From: Streptomyces sp. MNU76
GTDB lineage: Bacteria; Actinomycetota; Actinomycetes; Streptomycetales; Streptomycetaceae
Assembly: GCF_020982545.1 (NCBI RefSeq)
Contig: NZ_JAJKLK010000024.1
Coordinates: forward strand, 489,955 to 553,954
Direction: 5' to 3'
Length of the DNA stretch: 64,000 bases
Positions 33,601 through 41,713 of the stretch are shown here, one piece after another. The notes under the pieces were generated by a model that saw only the letters and a list, made by a program, of their open reading frames with translations, was not told where the DNA came from and did not search any database. Numbering within the stretch: the first letter of the stretch is position 1; each line of letters begins with the position of its first letter. The translations under genes were made by a program, and so were the position numbers.

Positions 33601-33862
33601 ATACCTGCGCGGACTGGTAGCGGTACGCGGGGTCCTGCGTCAGGGCCCGCAGGACCATCGCGTCGACCCGCGGGCCGACCTCGGGATGGTGGAGACTCGG
33701 CGGTTGCGCTTCCTCCCCCATCGCCTGCTCCGGGGAGAGGTACCGCGCGGTGCCGACTACCAACTGCGCCCCGTAGAAGAGGTGTTCGCCCGTGTCGTAG
33801 ACGGCGGCGATGGCCGGGGGATTGAGCGAGGCGGTGGACTGGGCCTCCCGCCGGAACCGCTC
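33596..33862 (-). pseudogene. Ser/Thr protein kinase remnant with internal deletions
   Basis: Short blocks of a PknB-type kinase are in the right order but fused: ERFRREAQSTASLN and AIAAVYDTGEH (N-lobe), then directly VVGTARYLSPEQAMG (activation loop end), then PEVGPRVDAMVLRALTQDPA (C-lobe). The catalytic loop H-R-D and the DFG motif are missing, so it cannot be active. It continues into the DUF2993 remnant. Confidence 0.7.
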
Positions 33863-33877
33863 GTGTGGGGGGCGAAC

Positions 33878-34504
33878 TCACGCCCCGGCGGCGGCCACTT
33901 CGTCGACGACGATCCGCGCACGCTTCTCCGGCACACCGGCCGCGATGAGCGTGGTGACGGCCACCCGAGTGCCGTCGTCCTCCAGAGCCCCGGTGTTGAC
34001 CTCTTCCAGCAGGGCGACCGTCATCGCCTCCAGACCGGCGCTCAGCACCGGCGCCGGCAGATGGGAGTGGAAGACACCGTCCCGCTGCCCCCGCTCCACG
34101 ATGGCCGTGACCCTGACCCGGGCGGGCTCCAGGATCCCGGCGACCCGGTCCATGCCGAGGTCCCGTCGGGCCAGCGCCAGGAGCATCCGATAGCGATCGC
34201 CCACGGGCCACAGCGACAACGTGAAGTGTGCGAGCGCCCGGTCGGCCGGTTCCGTCGCCCCCGCCCCGACCGCAACGGCAGCCTGAAGCGCCTCCGCAGC
34301 CTCCTCGGCCAGCGCCTCCAGCAGCGCCGACCGCCCGGGGAAGTGCCCGAACAGCGTGCGCCTCACGACACCGGAGGCGCGCGCCAGGTCCTCCAGGGTG
34401 ATGTCGGGATTCCGCCCCAGCTCCTGACGCGCGGTGGCCAGGATGCGCGCCCGGTTGGACCGTGCATTGCGTCGCTGGGGCACACGGCCGACAGGCTGGG
34501 ACAC
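33878..34504 (-). CDS. TetR-family transcriptional regulator
   Basis: A 208-residue regulator: helix-turn-helix LEDLARASGVVRRTLFGHFP after a basic N-terminal arm (VPQRRNARSNRARIL), then a helical ligand domain. The GTG at 34504 has GAGGTTCC seven bases upstream and matches family length; the longer frame to 34642 adds non-homologous residues. It stands between pseudogenes, so its natural target is unclear. TetR proteins with this F-x-G-H-F-x-x-R variant often regulate efflux or lipid genes, but that is inference. Confidence 0.88.
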   Translation of the reverse strand: MSQPVGRVPQRRNARSNRARILATARQELGRNPDITLEDLARASGVVRRTLFGHFPGRSALLEALAEEAAEALQAAVAVGAGATEPADRALAHFTLSLWPVGDRYRMLLALARRDLGMDRVAGILEPARVRVTAIVERGQRDGVFHSHLPAPVLSAGLEAMTVALLEEVNTGALEDDGTRVAVTTLIAAGVPEKRARIVVDEVAAAGA

Positions 34505-34796
34505 GGCGGAACCTCGAAGAAACCGGGACGGAGAACGGACTTCTCCATTCTGGCACGCGGATCCCGACGGATCCGCGGCCGCATCCTGGAGCCCAGCGGG
34601 CGGTGTGCCTCCAGGGCGTGCCAGGGGCTGAAGGGAGAGCACGTACGTCGTCGGCGTAGCGGCGACGGGCGTCGCTGTAGGCGTCCTGGGCGGGCAGGCG
34701 CAGCACGGCCACGGTCCGGTGCGGTGACAGTTCCGCAGCAGCCCTGATCATCTCGTTCCGCACATGATCGCCCGGACAGGACCTGGTTGTTGCGGG
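34505..34796. other. Intergenic, possible start of a decayed gene
   Basis: A minus-strand frame from the GTG/ATG near 34763 (MRNEMIRAAAELSPHRTVAV) has normal codon use for about 45 codons, then degenerates. No family was recognised. Confidence 0.3.
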
Positions 34797-35177
34797 TCAG
34801 GACGTTGTCGACCGTGGGAGCGCTGCTCGGGGCCGGTGGCGGTCAGGCCCGTGTGCTGCGGGCTGTTGCGCTGCTTGCGGCGCGCTCTGCGGCTTCGGCG
34901 GGGCCGCGGCGATGACCTTGTCGAGTGCGGCGTGGGACGTCTGCAGATCGGTGATGGCCTTGGTGATCCGCTCGCGTTCCTTGGTCAGGTCGGCGAGGAG
35001 GTCGGAGCAGGTCGGCACCTGGCATTCGCCGTCGTCACGCAGGCAGGGCAGGACGGTCGCGATGGTGGCGGTGTTTCAGGCCGGCGGCGAGCAGGCTGCG
35101 GATGCGGCGCACGGTGTCCACGTCCCCCTCGTTGTATTCGCGGTAGCCGCTGGGGCGCCGCTCGGGCTGCTCCTCGT
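34797..35177 (-). pseudogene. MerR-family regulator remnant (N-terminus lost, frameshift)
   Basis: From 35177 the frame reads EEQPERRPSGYREYN and VDTVRRIRSLLAAGL, lacking the usual 20 N-terminal residues. After a one-base shift near 35080 (CTGAAACACC) it continues TATIATVLPCLRDDGECQ and ERERITKAITDLQTSH to a stop at 34797. The order is that of a MerR protein with a truncated DNA-binding domain. It is related in layout to the intact MerR gene at 30307. Confidence 0.7.
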
Positions 35178-35312
35178 CACCTTCTGCACCTACTGAGGCA
35201 CATCACTCGCTTCACCGAGGGATCCGGAACGAAGGACGCCGTCGCCTCATCGACGGAGCTGCGCCTCGCGGGGCCGCCCGTAGGGAGACGGGTTCGGCCC
35301 CGCGAGGGTGGG

Positions 35313-36221
35313 TCATACGCGGTCGGCGGCGATCAGGACGTACTGGAAGGAGCCGTCCCGGTAGGACTCGATGAACGCCTCCTCGATCCCCGTGACCAGG
35401 GAGGACGTGGCCCGTAGCTCCCAGTAGGGCAGCGTCTGCGGGGTGAGGTCGATGATCGTGTGCGGTACCAGCCGGTTGTCGGCCATGGCGCGCAGGTACT
35501 CACGGCGGGAGTGGATGTTGCACTCGAAGTGGGCGTTGATCTGCGAGACCCACCTCGACGGCTGGCCGTAACGGGGGTTCCAGCAGCCGGTGATGGTGAC
35601 GTACCGCCCGCCCGGCCTCAGGATGCGGGAGTGCTCGGCGAACAGGTCGTGGAGGTCGACGTACATGGTCGACTCGTTGTTCCACGAGGCCGCGATGCTG
35701 CCCTTCTCGAACGGCGTGTCCAGCATGTTGCACACGCGGGAGCGGACGTGGTCCTCGATACGCAGTTCCCGCGCGCGCCTGTTGCCGAATTCGGCCTGGG
35801 TGGCCGACAGCGTGACGCCCTCGACCTTGCTGCCGAAGCGACGGTGGGCCATGACCATGGACCCGCCGCGCCCGCAGCCGGCGTCGACGAGGGTGTCTTC
35901 GGGGCCGACGGCGCCGAGGTGGTCCATGAGGAACTCCGCCTGGGCCGACTCCAGTCGGTGCAGCTCCGCGATGAGCTTCTTCTCGTACTCGCTGTCCGCC
36001 GGGTCCCCGAGCGCGGCATGGTCGACGGCGCCGATGCCGTAGTGGTGGTGGTAAAGGCCGTCCACGTCACCGAGTCGGAGGTTGACGGGGCGTGCCTCGT
36101 TGTTCCAGTAACGGGCGATGTCCTCCTGGTACGGGGTCGCCGGGGCCGGGATCTTCGCGGTGGCCGTGGCCGTGGCGGTGCCGGAGGAAGGGGTGGAGGT
36201 CGTTTCAGTGGTCATAGACAT
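35313..36221 (-). CDS. gppmt: Geranyl diphosphate 2-C-methyltransferase
   Basis: A 302-residue SAM-dependent methyltransferase that adds a methyl group to C2 of geranyl diphosphate, the first committed step to 2-methylisoborneol. It has motif I (LVDAGCGRGGSMVMAH), an aromatic substrate pocket (YWNNEARPVNLRLGDVDGLY, HYGIGAVDH) and ILRPGGRYVTITGCW, as in characterised Streptomyces enzymes. The N-terminal 25 residues are Thr/Ala-rich and disordered. The ATG at 36221 lies 14 bases after the 2-methylisoborneol synthase stop, so the two are co-transcribed; an ATG at 36215 is an alternative. It is cytosolic. Confidence 0.95.
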   Translation of the reverse strand: MSMTTETTSTPSSGTATATATAKIPAPATPYQEDIARYWNNEARPVNLRLGDVDGLYHHHYGIGAVDHAALGDPADSEYEKKLIAELHRLESAQAEFLMDHLGAVGPEDTLVDAGCGRGGSMVMAHRRFGSKVEGVTLSATQAEFGNRRARELRIEDHVRSRVCNMLDTPFEKGSIAASWNNESTMYVDLHDLFAEHSRILRPGGRYVTITGCWNPRYGQPSRWVSQINAHFECNIHSRREYLRAMADNRLVPHTIIDLTPQTLPYWELRATSSLVTGIEEAFIESYRDGSFQYVLIAADRV

Positions 36222-36235
36222 ATCCGTTCTTCTCA

Positions 36236-37558
36236 TTACCAGAAATCGGGCAGGCTGTAGCGGTAGGTATTGGTGCGGTGCCAGTCGTGGTTTCCGTCGA
36301 CCCAGGCGGCCACGCCTTTGAGGAAACGCAGCACGGTCGGCACGGGGCAGGCCTGCGCGAGGTCCGCCGCGGCGGCCTCGAAGGCGTGCTGGAGTTCGTT
36401 GTGGACCTCGACGGCCTTCAGATAGGCGTCTCGCTCGGAGAGCCGCTCGCGTTCCGCCAGCACCACCGGCAGGTTCAGGTGATGGCCCGGGCTGTCGAGT
36501 TCCTTGGTGTACGAGTAGAGGTCGTTGACGATGGTGGTCGCGTTGCCGGCCAGGGCGATGACCCGTTGCACGTCCGGCCGGGCGTGCAGGTCCGCGGGCA
36601 GTTCGTAGCCGCCGACGGAGTCGGTGATCGTCGGGCAGGGGCGGAAGTTGTTGAACTGGCGCATCGCCAGGTACTCCCACACCTCCGGAACGTGACCGGT
36701 CTGCGCCCAGGCGGCCTCGGCGAGGTAGCCCATGTGCAGCCGGGCCATGTCGTGCCGGTAGCGGTCGGCCTGGGAGGGCGTGGCAGCGCGGACGAAGTAG
36801 TCCATCGCGCTGTCGTACGCCCGGCGTGGGGCGTCCGAGGCGAGGGATTCCTGCCACGCCGGCGCGTACTCCGCGGTGGTGTGGAAGTGGTCGAGCGCGG
36901 TGTGCGCGAGGAGGAGGCGCCCGCCGAGACCGACGGGCGACCCGCCGTGGTCCTCGCAGTAGCAGTCGTCCACCGCGTTCTCCGCGACCATCAGCCGCGT
37001 GGCGAGCATCAGGTGGTCGACGGTGGGGGCGTCCGGGTGGCAGCCGACCATGTAACGGCCGACGGAGAAACCGTCGAACTGCCCCTCCCACTCCTCGGGA
37101 TAGAGCTGGACCTCGTCCTCGGCCCAGCGCTTGATCCGGCGGCTCACCTCCTCGACGCGTGCGGGATCGGGCTCCGGGACGGGGTGGTGGTAGAGGCCGG
37201 GGACCGCTCGCCCCTCGGCGGACGGAGCGGGTGCCGGGGGCTGCGGATGCGGTAGTGGCGGGCCGTACCGTCCGGCCACGGCGAGCGAGGCCGTGCCCGG
37301 CCCGGTCGGCCCCCGTAGGACCGCCCGGAGGGCGGAGCCGGGGTCGGCCACCGTCGTGTGGGGCACCGTCGTGTCGGCCGCCGTCTTGGCGGGCACCTCC
37401 GGTACGGCGCCGGCGGGCGCCGGAGCCGGGGAGGGCGGAGACACTGGCGTCGGCGGTGGCGGGGAGGGAAGCGTGACCGGCGGATGCAGTGATGCCAGAA
37501 AGCCGGAGGGTGGGCGCGACCGGAGGGTCCGTGACCACTGGGCGGGGGCGTCCGGCAC
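36236..37558 (-). CDS. tpc: 2-methylisoborneol synthase (encapsulin cargo candidate)
   Basis: A 440-residue class I terpene cyclase converting 2-methylgeranyl diphosphate to 2-methylisoborneol. The Mg-binding aspartate motif DDCYCED is at 197-203 and the NSE motif NDLYSYTKE at 345-353. The C-terminal HRTNTYRYSLPDFW is typical. Residues 1-117 are Pro/Ala/Thr-rich and disordered, with a small conserved patch (ALRAVLRGPTGPGTASL). In related systems this N-terminal extension directs packaging into the family 2B encapsulin encoded upstream. The GTG at 37558 has no strong ribosome site, so the exact start is uncertain. It is the middle gene of the terpene operon. Confidence 0.95.
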   Translation of the reverse strand: MPDAPAQWSRTLRSRPPSGFLASLHPPVTLPSPPPPTPVSPPSPAPAPAGAVPEVPAKTAADTTVPHTTVADPGSALRAVLRGPTGPGTASLAVAGRYGPPLPHPQPPAPAPSAEGRAVPGLYHHPVPEPDPARVEEVSRRIKRWAEDEVQLYPEEWEGQFDGFSVGRYMVGCHPDAPTVDHLMLATRLMVAENAVDDCYCEDHGGSPVGLGGRLLLAHTALDHFHTTAEYAPAWQESLASDAPRRAYDSAMDYFVRAATPSQADRYRHDMARLHMGYLAEAAWAQTGHVPEVWEYLAMRQFNNFRPCPTITDSVGGYELPADLHARPDVQRVIALAGNATTIVNDLYSYTKELDSPGHHLNLPVVLAERERLSERDAYLKAVEVHNELQHAFEAAAADLAQACPVPTVLRFLKGVAAWVDGNHDWHRTNTYRYSLPDFW

Positions 37559-37650
37559 AGCTGTGGGTACCGCTGCTCAGGGGTGATGATCCGAGGGCCC
37601 GGAGTCGGGCATCGGCGGCCCTGCTGCGGTGGGGTGGGTGTCCGACTTAC

Positions 37651-37717
37651 GGGCGTATGGGCGCGAGGGCATGCGGGTGATGGGCGTATGGGCGTGCGGG
37701 CGTATGGGGGCGTACGG
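37651..37717. repeat. Degenerate GGGCGTATG-type tandem repeat
   Basis: Six or seven units related to GGGCGTATG (variants GGGCGTGCG, GGGGGCGTACG) lie in the 221-bp spacer between the encapsulin stop and the synthase start. They are non-coding, perhaps affecting mRNA structure before the synthase gene. Confidence 0.6.
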
Positions 37718-37779
37718 CGGCCGGACGCGGCGGGGCGGGCGTGGAACCGCGGACGGGGTGGACCGGCGTGGAACCGGAC

Positions 37780-39195
37780 TCAGCGTGGCCCGGCCGCGAT
37801 CTGCACGTTCTCCAGCACGCCGAGGGCGTCGGGCAGCAGCACCGCGGCGGAGAAGTAGGTGCTGACGAGGTAGGAGATGATCGCCTGTTCGTTGATGCCC
37901 ATGAACCGCACGGAGAGGCCCTCTTCGTACTCGTCCGGGAACCCGGTCTGCCGCAGGCCGATGACGCCCTGGTTCTTCTCACCCGTGCGCATCGCGATGA
38001 TGGAGCTCGTCTGCTCCCTGCTGATCGGGATCTTGCCGCAGGGCAGGATGGGCACTCCGCGCCAGGCGGGCACGGACTGCCCGCCGAGGTCGACGTGGTC
38101 GGGGTGCAGACCGCAGGCGTTCAGGCCGCGCCCGATGGCGGCGATCGTCCTGGGGTGGGCGAGAAACAGTTTGGTGCCGCGCCGTCGGCAGAGCAGGTTG
38201 TCCATGTCGTCCGGCGTCGGCGGGCCGGAGCGGGGCTGGACGCGCTGCCTGAAGTCGGCGTTGTGGAGCAGCCCGAACTCACGGTTGTTGATCAGCTCGT
38301 GTTCCTGACGTTCCCTCAGGGCCTCGACGGTGAGCCTGAGTTGCTCCTCGCTCTGGTTCATCGGACGGTTGTAGAGGTCGCCGACCCGGGTGTGGATGCG
38401 CAAAATCGTCTGTGCGACGGAGAGTTCGTACTCGCGCGGCTCCAGTTCGTAGTCGACGAAGGTGCCCGGCAGGTCCGCCTCGCCGACGTGACCGGCCGAC
38501 ATCGCGATCTCGGCCTCACCGTGCTTGTTCTGCCGCCGTCGCGCGCGGGAGCCGAACCTGTCGACGTGGGCCCGGAGGTGGGGCGCGGAGTCCTGGACGG
38601 CGGCGAAGTCGGCGCGGGAGAGGGTGAGGAGGATGCCCGCGGTCTCGGCGGTGAACGTGCTGTCGTGGCGGACATCGGAGTCCGTCAGCGCCTTCTCGCC
38701 GAAGTGGTCGCCGTCTGCGAGCACCTCGACGGCGACCTCTTCGCCGTACTTGCCCTCGGAGGTCCGGCTGATCCGGCCGTGGGCGATCAGCTGGATCCGG
38801 TCCGCGGGGCTGCCGCGCTCGGCGAGGACTTCGCCCGCCGCGAAGTCGCGCTGTGCGCAGCGGTCGGCGAGTGCGGTGAGGACGTCCGTGTCGTCGAATC
38901 CGCGCAGAAGGGCCAGCTCGCCGAGTTTCCTGGGGATCACCCGGATCGCGGCGCCCTCCTGGACGAACTCGACGCGCCCGTCGCCGAGGGTGTGGCGCAG
39001 CCGTCGGTTGACCCGGTAGGTGCCGCCTCCGGCCTCCACCCAGGGCAGCATCCGCAGCAACCAGCGGGAGGTGATCTCCTGCATCTGCGGAGCGGACTTG
39101 GTGGTGGTGGCGAGATTGCGGGCGGCGGCGGTGCTCAGGGACTGCCGCGGCGCGTCGGGCGGGGTCCGAGATTCCGGGACGCTGTCGACGGACAT
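37780..39195 (-). CDS. eshA: Family 2B encapsulin shell protein with cyclic-nucleotide-binding domain (EshA-like)
   Basis: A 471-residue HK97-fold shell protein. It has an N-terminal arm (TKSAPQMQEITSRWLLRMLP) and a Crp/Fnr-type cNMP-binding domain at about 95-205 (FAAGEVLAERGSPADRIQLI, DGDHFGEKAL). The HK97 core follows (YELEPREYELSVAQTILRIH, then YNRPMNQSEEQLRLTVEALR) and ends in the conserved SVRFMGINEQAIISYLVSTY. Such proteins assemble into icosahedral compartments that enclose 2-methylisoborneol synthase. The nearby synthase and methyltransferase genes on the same strand match that system. The ATG at 39195 has AAGGAG about ten bases upstream. The bound nucleotide is not deducible here. 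Confidence 0.93.
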   Translation of the reverse strand: MSVDSVPESRTPPDAPRQSLSTAAARNLATTTKSAPQMQEITSRWLLRMLPWVEAGGGTYRVNRRLRHTLGDGRVEFVQEGAAIRVIPRKLGELALLRGFDDTDVLTALADRCAQRDFAAGEVLAERGSPADRIQLIAHGRISRTSEGKYGEEVAVEVLADGDHFGEKALTDSDVRHDSTFTAETAGILLTLSRADFAAVQDSAPHLRAHVDRFGSRARRRQNKHGEAEIAMSAGHVGEADLPGTFVDYELEPREYELSVAQTILRIHTRVGDLYNRPMNQSEEQLRLTVEALRERQEHELINNREFGLLHNADFRQRVQPRSGPPTPDDMDNLLCRRRGTKLFLAHPRTIAAIGRGLNACGLHPDHVDLGGQSVPAWRGVPILPCGKIPISREQTSSIIAMRTGEKNQGVIGLRQTGFPDEYEEGLSVRFMGINEQAIISYLVSTYFSAAVLLPDALGVLENVQIAAGPR

Positions 39196-39577
39196 CGGGG
39201 GCTTTCTCCTTGCGCGACGGGTCGTCCGGCGCACACGGGTGCGCCGACCGGGAGACAGGGAGGGGTGGGCAACGAACGGGACGGATCACGGCGAATCCGT
39301 TCACCTGCGAAAAACCTAGCTCCCGGATCGGCCGCAGCCACCGGACGGACGAGATGCTTACCTCGAAGCAGTGACAATCAGTGCGAGGGTGTTTATCGCT
39401 CCGTGATGTGTCCTCGCCGCGACGGAGGGCCGGTGGCCCGGGCCGAGCCCAGGAAAGGTGCGCGTGATCTGCGACATATGATCCGATCACGCGTTATGGG
39501 TAGCTTGAGGTGCTTGCCCCGTCCGTGGCGGCGTGCCGTCGGGCCCGCCGCCCTCCGATCCCCGGTCCGGGAGACCC
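39196..39577. other. Divergent promoter region, encapsulin operon and VanW gene
   Basis: A non-coding gap with an AT-richer centre (39350-39500) that should carry both promoters. A GATCTGCGACATATGATCCG stretch at about 39464 is the most symmetric sequence seen. No gene is supported. Confidence 0.5.
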
Positions 39578-41380
39578 ATGCGCCCCATGCGCCCTCGAAT
39601 AGCCTCCGTACCGCCCCTCGCCCTGGCGGGCGGTGCGCTGACCGTCGGTGTCGGCGGGCTGTATCTGGTCGGCCTGCTCGTCATGGGGGGTGAGATCGAG
39701 GCGGGTACGACCGTGAGCGGCGTGGACATCGGGGGACTCAGCCGCACGGAAGCCATCCGCAAGCTGGACGCCCGTCTCACGGCGGCCGTCTCGCGGCAGC
39801 TGCCCGTGAAGGTCGGCGACCGGGGCGCGACCCTCGACCCCCGGCAGGCCGGGCTCGCCTTCGACGTCGAGCGGACCGTCGACCGGGCGGCGCGCACCGC
39901 CGACGACCCGCTCGGCCTGATCGGCGGCCTCTTCCGTTCGGGCGGCGACATCGAACCGGTCGTACGCCTGGACGAGAGCAAGGCCCGCGCCGCTCTCGGG
40001 AAGCTGGCGGGGACCCTCGACCAGCGGGCCCGCGACGGGGCCGTGACCTTCGAGGACGGCCGGGTCGAGCAGGTCGCTCCGCACCGGGGCTACGCACTGG
40101 ACGTGGACGACGCGGTCGGCACCCTGCGGACCTCGTTCCTGCGCGGCGCGGCGGAGCCGGTCGGCGCGGCGGCCCCGCCCACGGCACTGCCCGCACGTGT
40201 GACCGAGCCGAAGGTGGAGGCGGCGGAGGTGCGGCGGGCGGTGCGCGAGTTCGCGCGGCCGGCCATGTCGGCGCCCGTCACCCTCACCGCGGGCGGCAGC
40301 CGGTTCACGGTCGCCCCCGCCGTCGTGGGCGAGTACCTGACGATGCGGCCGGACGACTCCGGCAAGCTGGTCCCGAAGCTCGACGGCGAGGGTCTGCGCT
40401 CCGCCCCGCCCGTGGCGGGCCCCCTGGCCGGCGTCACCGCCACGGCGGAGAACGCCGTACTGGGGCTGGACGGTGACCGGGTCGTGGTGGCGAAGGACGC
40501 CCGGCCCGGCGCAGAGGTCACCGACCAGGCACTGAGCGGCGCGGTGCTGCCGCTGCTCACCGAGACGGGGGCGGCCCGTACCGGGGAAGTGGCCGTACGG
40601 CGGATCCAGCCGGAGGTGACCCGGGAGAACGCGGCGCGGCTGGGCCTGACGGAGAAGATGTCGTCCTTCACCGTGAACTTCGAGAAGGCCCCGTACCGCA
40701 CGAAGAACATCGGCCGGGCCGCCGAACTCATCAACGGCTCCCTCGTCAGGCCCGACGAGACCTGGAGCTTCAACCGCACCGTGGGGCAGCGCACCGAGGC
40801 CAACGGCTTCGTCGAGGGCGTCATGATCCTCGACGACCAGTTCAGGAAGGCAGCCGGCGGCGGTGTCTCCGCCGTGGCCACGACCATGTTCAACGCGATG
40901 TTCTTCGCGGGGGTCGAGCCGGTGGAGTACGGCGCCCACTCCTTCTACATCGAGCGCTACCCGGAGGGCCGCGAGGCGACGGTCGCCTGGGGAAGCCTCG
41001 ACCTCAGGTTCACCAACGACTCCGGCAAGGCCCTCTACATCCAGGCCGAGTCCACCGACACCTCGGTGACCGTCACGTTCCTCGGCACCCGGAAGTACGA
41101 CGAGATCAAGTCGGTGAAGGGTCCCCGGACCGACGTGAAGCCGCCGGCCAAGAAGGTCAGCACCGACGAGAAGTGCGTGCCGCAGACGCCGCTCGAAGGG
41201 TTCGACGTCACCGTCGAGCGGGTCTTCTACGACGCCGGCAAAGAGGTGATGCGGGAGCCCTTCCGCACCCACTACACCCCGCGCGACGAGATCACCTGCG
41301 AAGTCCCTGAGAAGAAGGAAGCCCAGAAGAAGGAAACCCAGGAGAGGAAACCGGAGGACGACCGGCCCGACAACCGATAG
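39578..41380 (+). CDS. VanW-family cell-wall-associated membrane protein
   Basis: A 600-residue protein with one N-terminal membrane helix (PPLALAGGALTVGVGGLYLV), then two YoaR-type peptidoglycan-binding-like repeats (about 40-330; TTVSGVDIGGLSRTEAIRKL) and a VanW domain (about 345-485; ELINGSLVRPDETWSFNRTV). The extracellular C-terminus has two Cys and a charged Lys/Glu tail (EKKEAQKKETQERKPEDD). VanW proteins occur beside glycopeptide-resistance genes, but their function is unproven; a role at the envelope is likely. The ATG at 39578 has GGGAG five bases upstream; a GTG at 39533 would add 15 residues. Confidence 0.9.
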   Translation: MRPMRPRIASVPPLALAGGALTVGVGGLYLVGLLVMGGEIEAGTTVSGVDIGGLSRTEAIRKLDARLTAAVSRQLPVKVGDRGATLDPRQAGLAFDVERTVDRAARTADDPLGLIGGLFRSGGDIEPVVRLDESKARAALGKLAGTLDQRARDGAVTFEDGRVEQVAPHRGYALDVDDAVGTLRTSFLRGAAEPVGAAAPPTALPARVTEPKVEAAEVRRAVREFARPAMSAPVTLTAGGSRFTVAPAVVGEYLTMRPDDSGKLVPKLDGEGLRSAPPVAGPLAGVTATAENAVLGLDGDRVVVAKDARPGAEVTDQALSGAVLPLLTETGAARTGEVAVRRIQPEVTRENAARLGLTEKMSSFTVNFEKAPYRTKNIGRAAELINGSLVRPDETWSFNRTVGQRTEANGFVEGVMILDDQFRKAAGGGVSAVATTMFNAMFFAGVEPVEYGAHSFYIERYPEGREATVAWGSLDLRFTNDSGKALYIQAESTDTSVTVTFLGTRKYDEIKSVKGPRTDVKPPAKKVSTDEKCVPQTPLEGFDVTVERVFYDAGKEVMREPFRTHYTPRDEITCEVPEKKEAQKKETQERKPEDDRPDNR

Positions 41381-41713
41381 GCGAGGGCCGCCCTGACGAC
41401 GGCAGGGGCGTCCGCGGCGGCCTGAAAGCGGATGGGTCGGCGGCCGGCCTGAGAACGGGGACCGGCGGCCGCCCTCCCCGCGACGGAACAGGCGCTGCCC
41501 GGCGCCACCCCGGCGGAGGGTCCGTGGCCGTCGACATGGCCGGCCTGCGGCCGTGGTCGCGGCGGACGGCGGTTCACGGTCCCCGGCTGCCGTGGGGACG
41601 GTTCCGGCGTGTCCGTGCGGGCGTGCGGTCTCCCGTTCTGGGAGGTATGACTGACAGGGAGCCCGGCGGACGGGGTGAGCGCACCCTGTGCTGCCGCCGG
41701 AAGGAGCCCCGGT
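41381..41713. other. Intergenic, no supported gene
   Basis: About 330 bases between the VanW gene and the SpoIIE phosphatase gene, GC-rich throughout. It presumably holds the promoter for the latter; no terminator-quality stem was found by eye. Confidence 0.45.
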
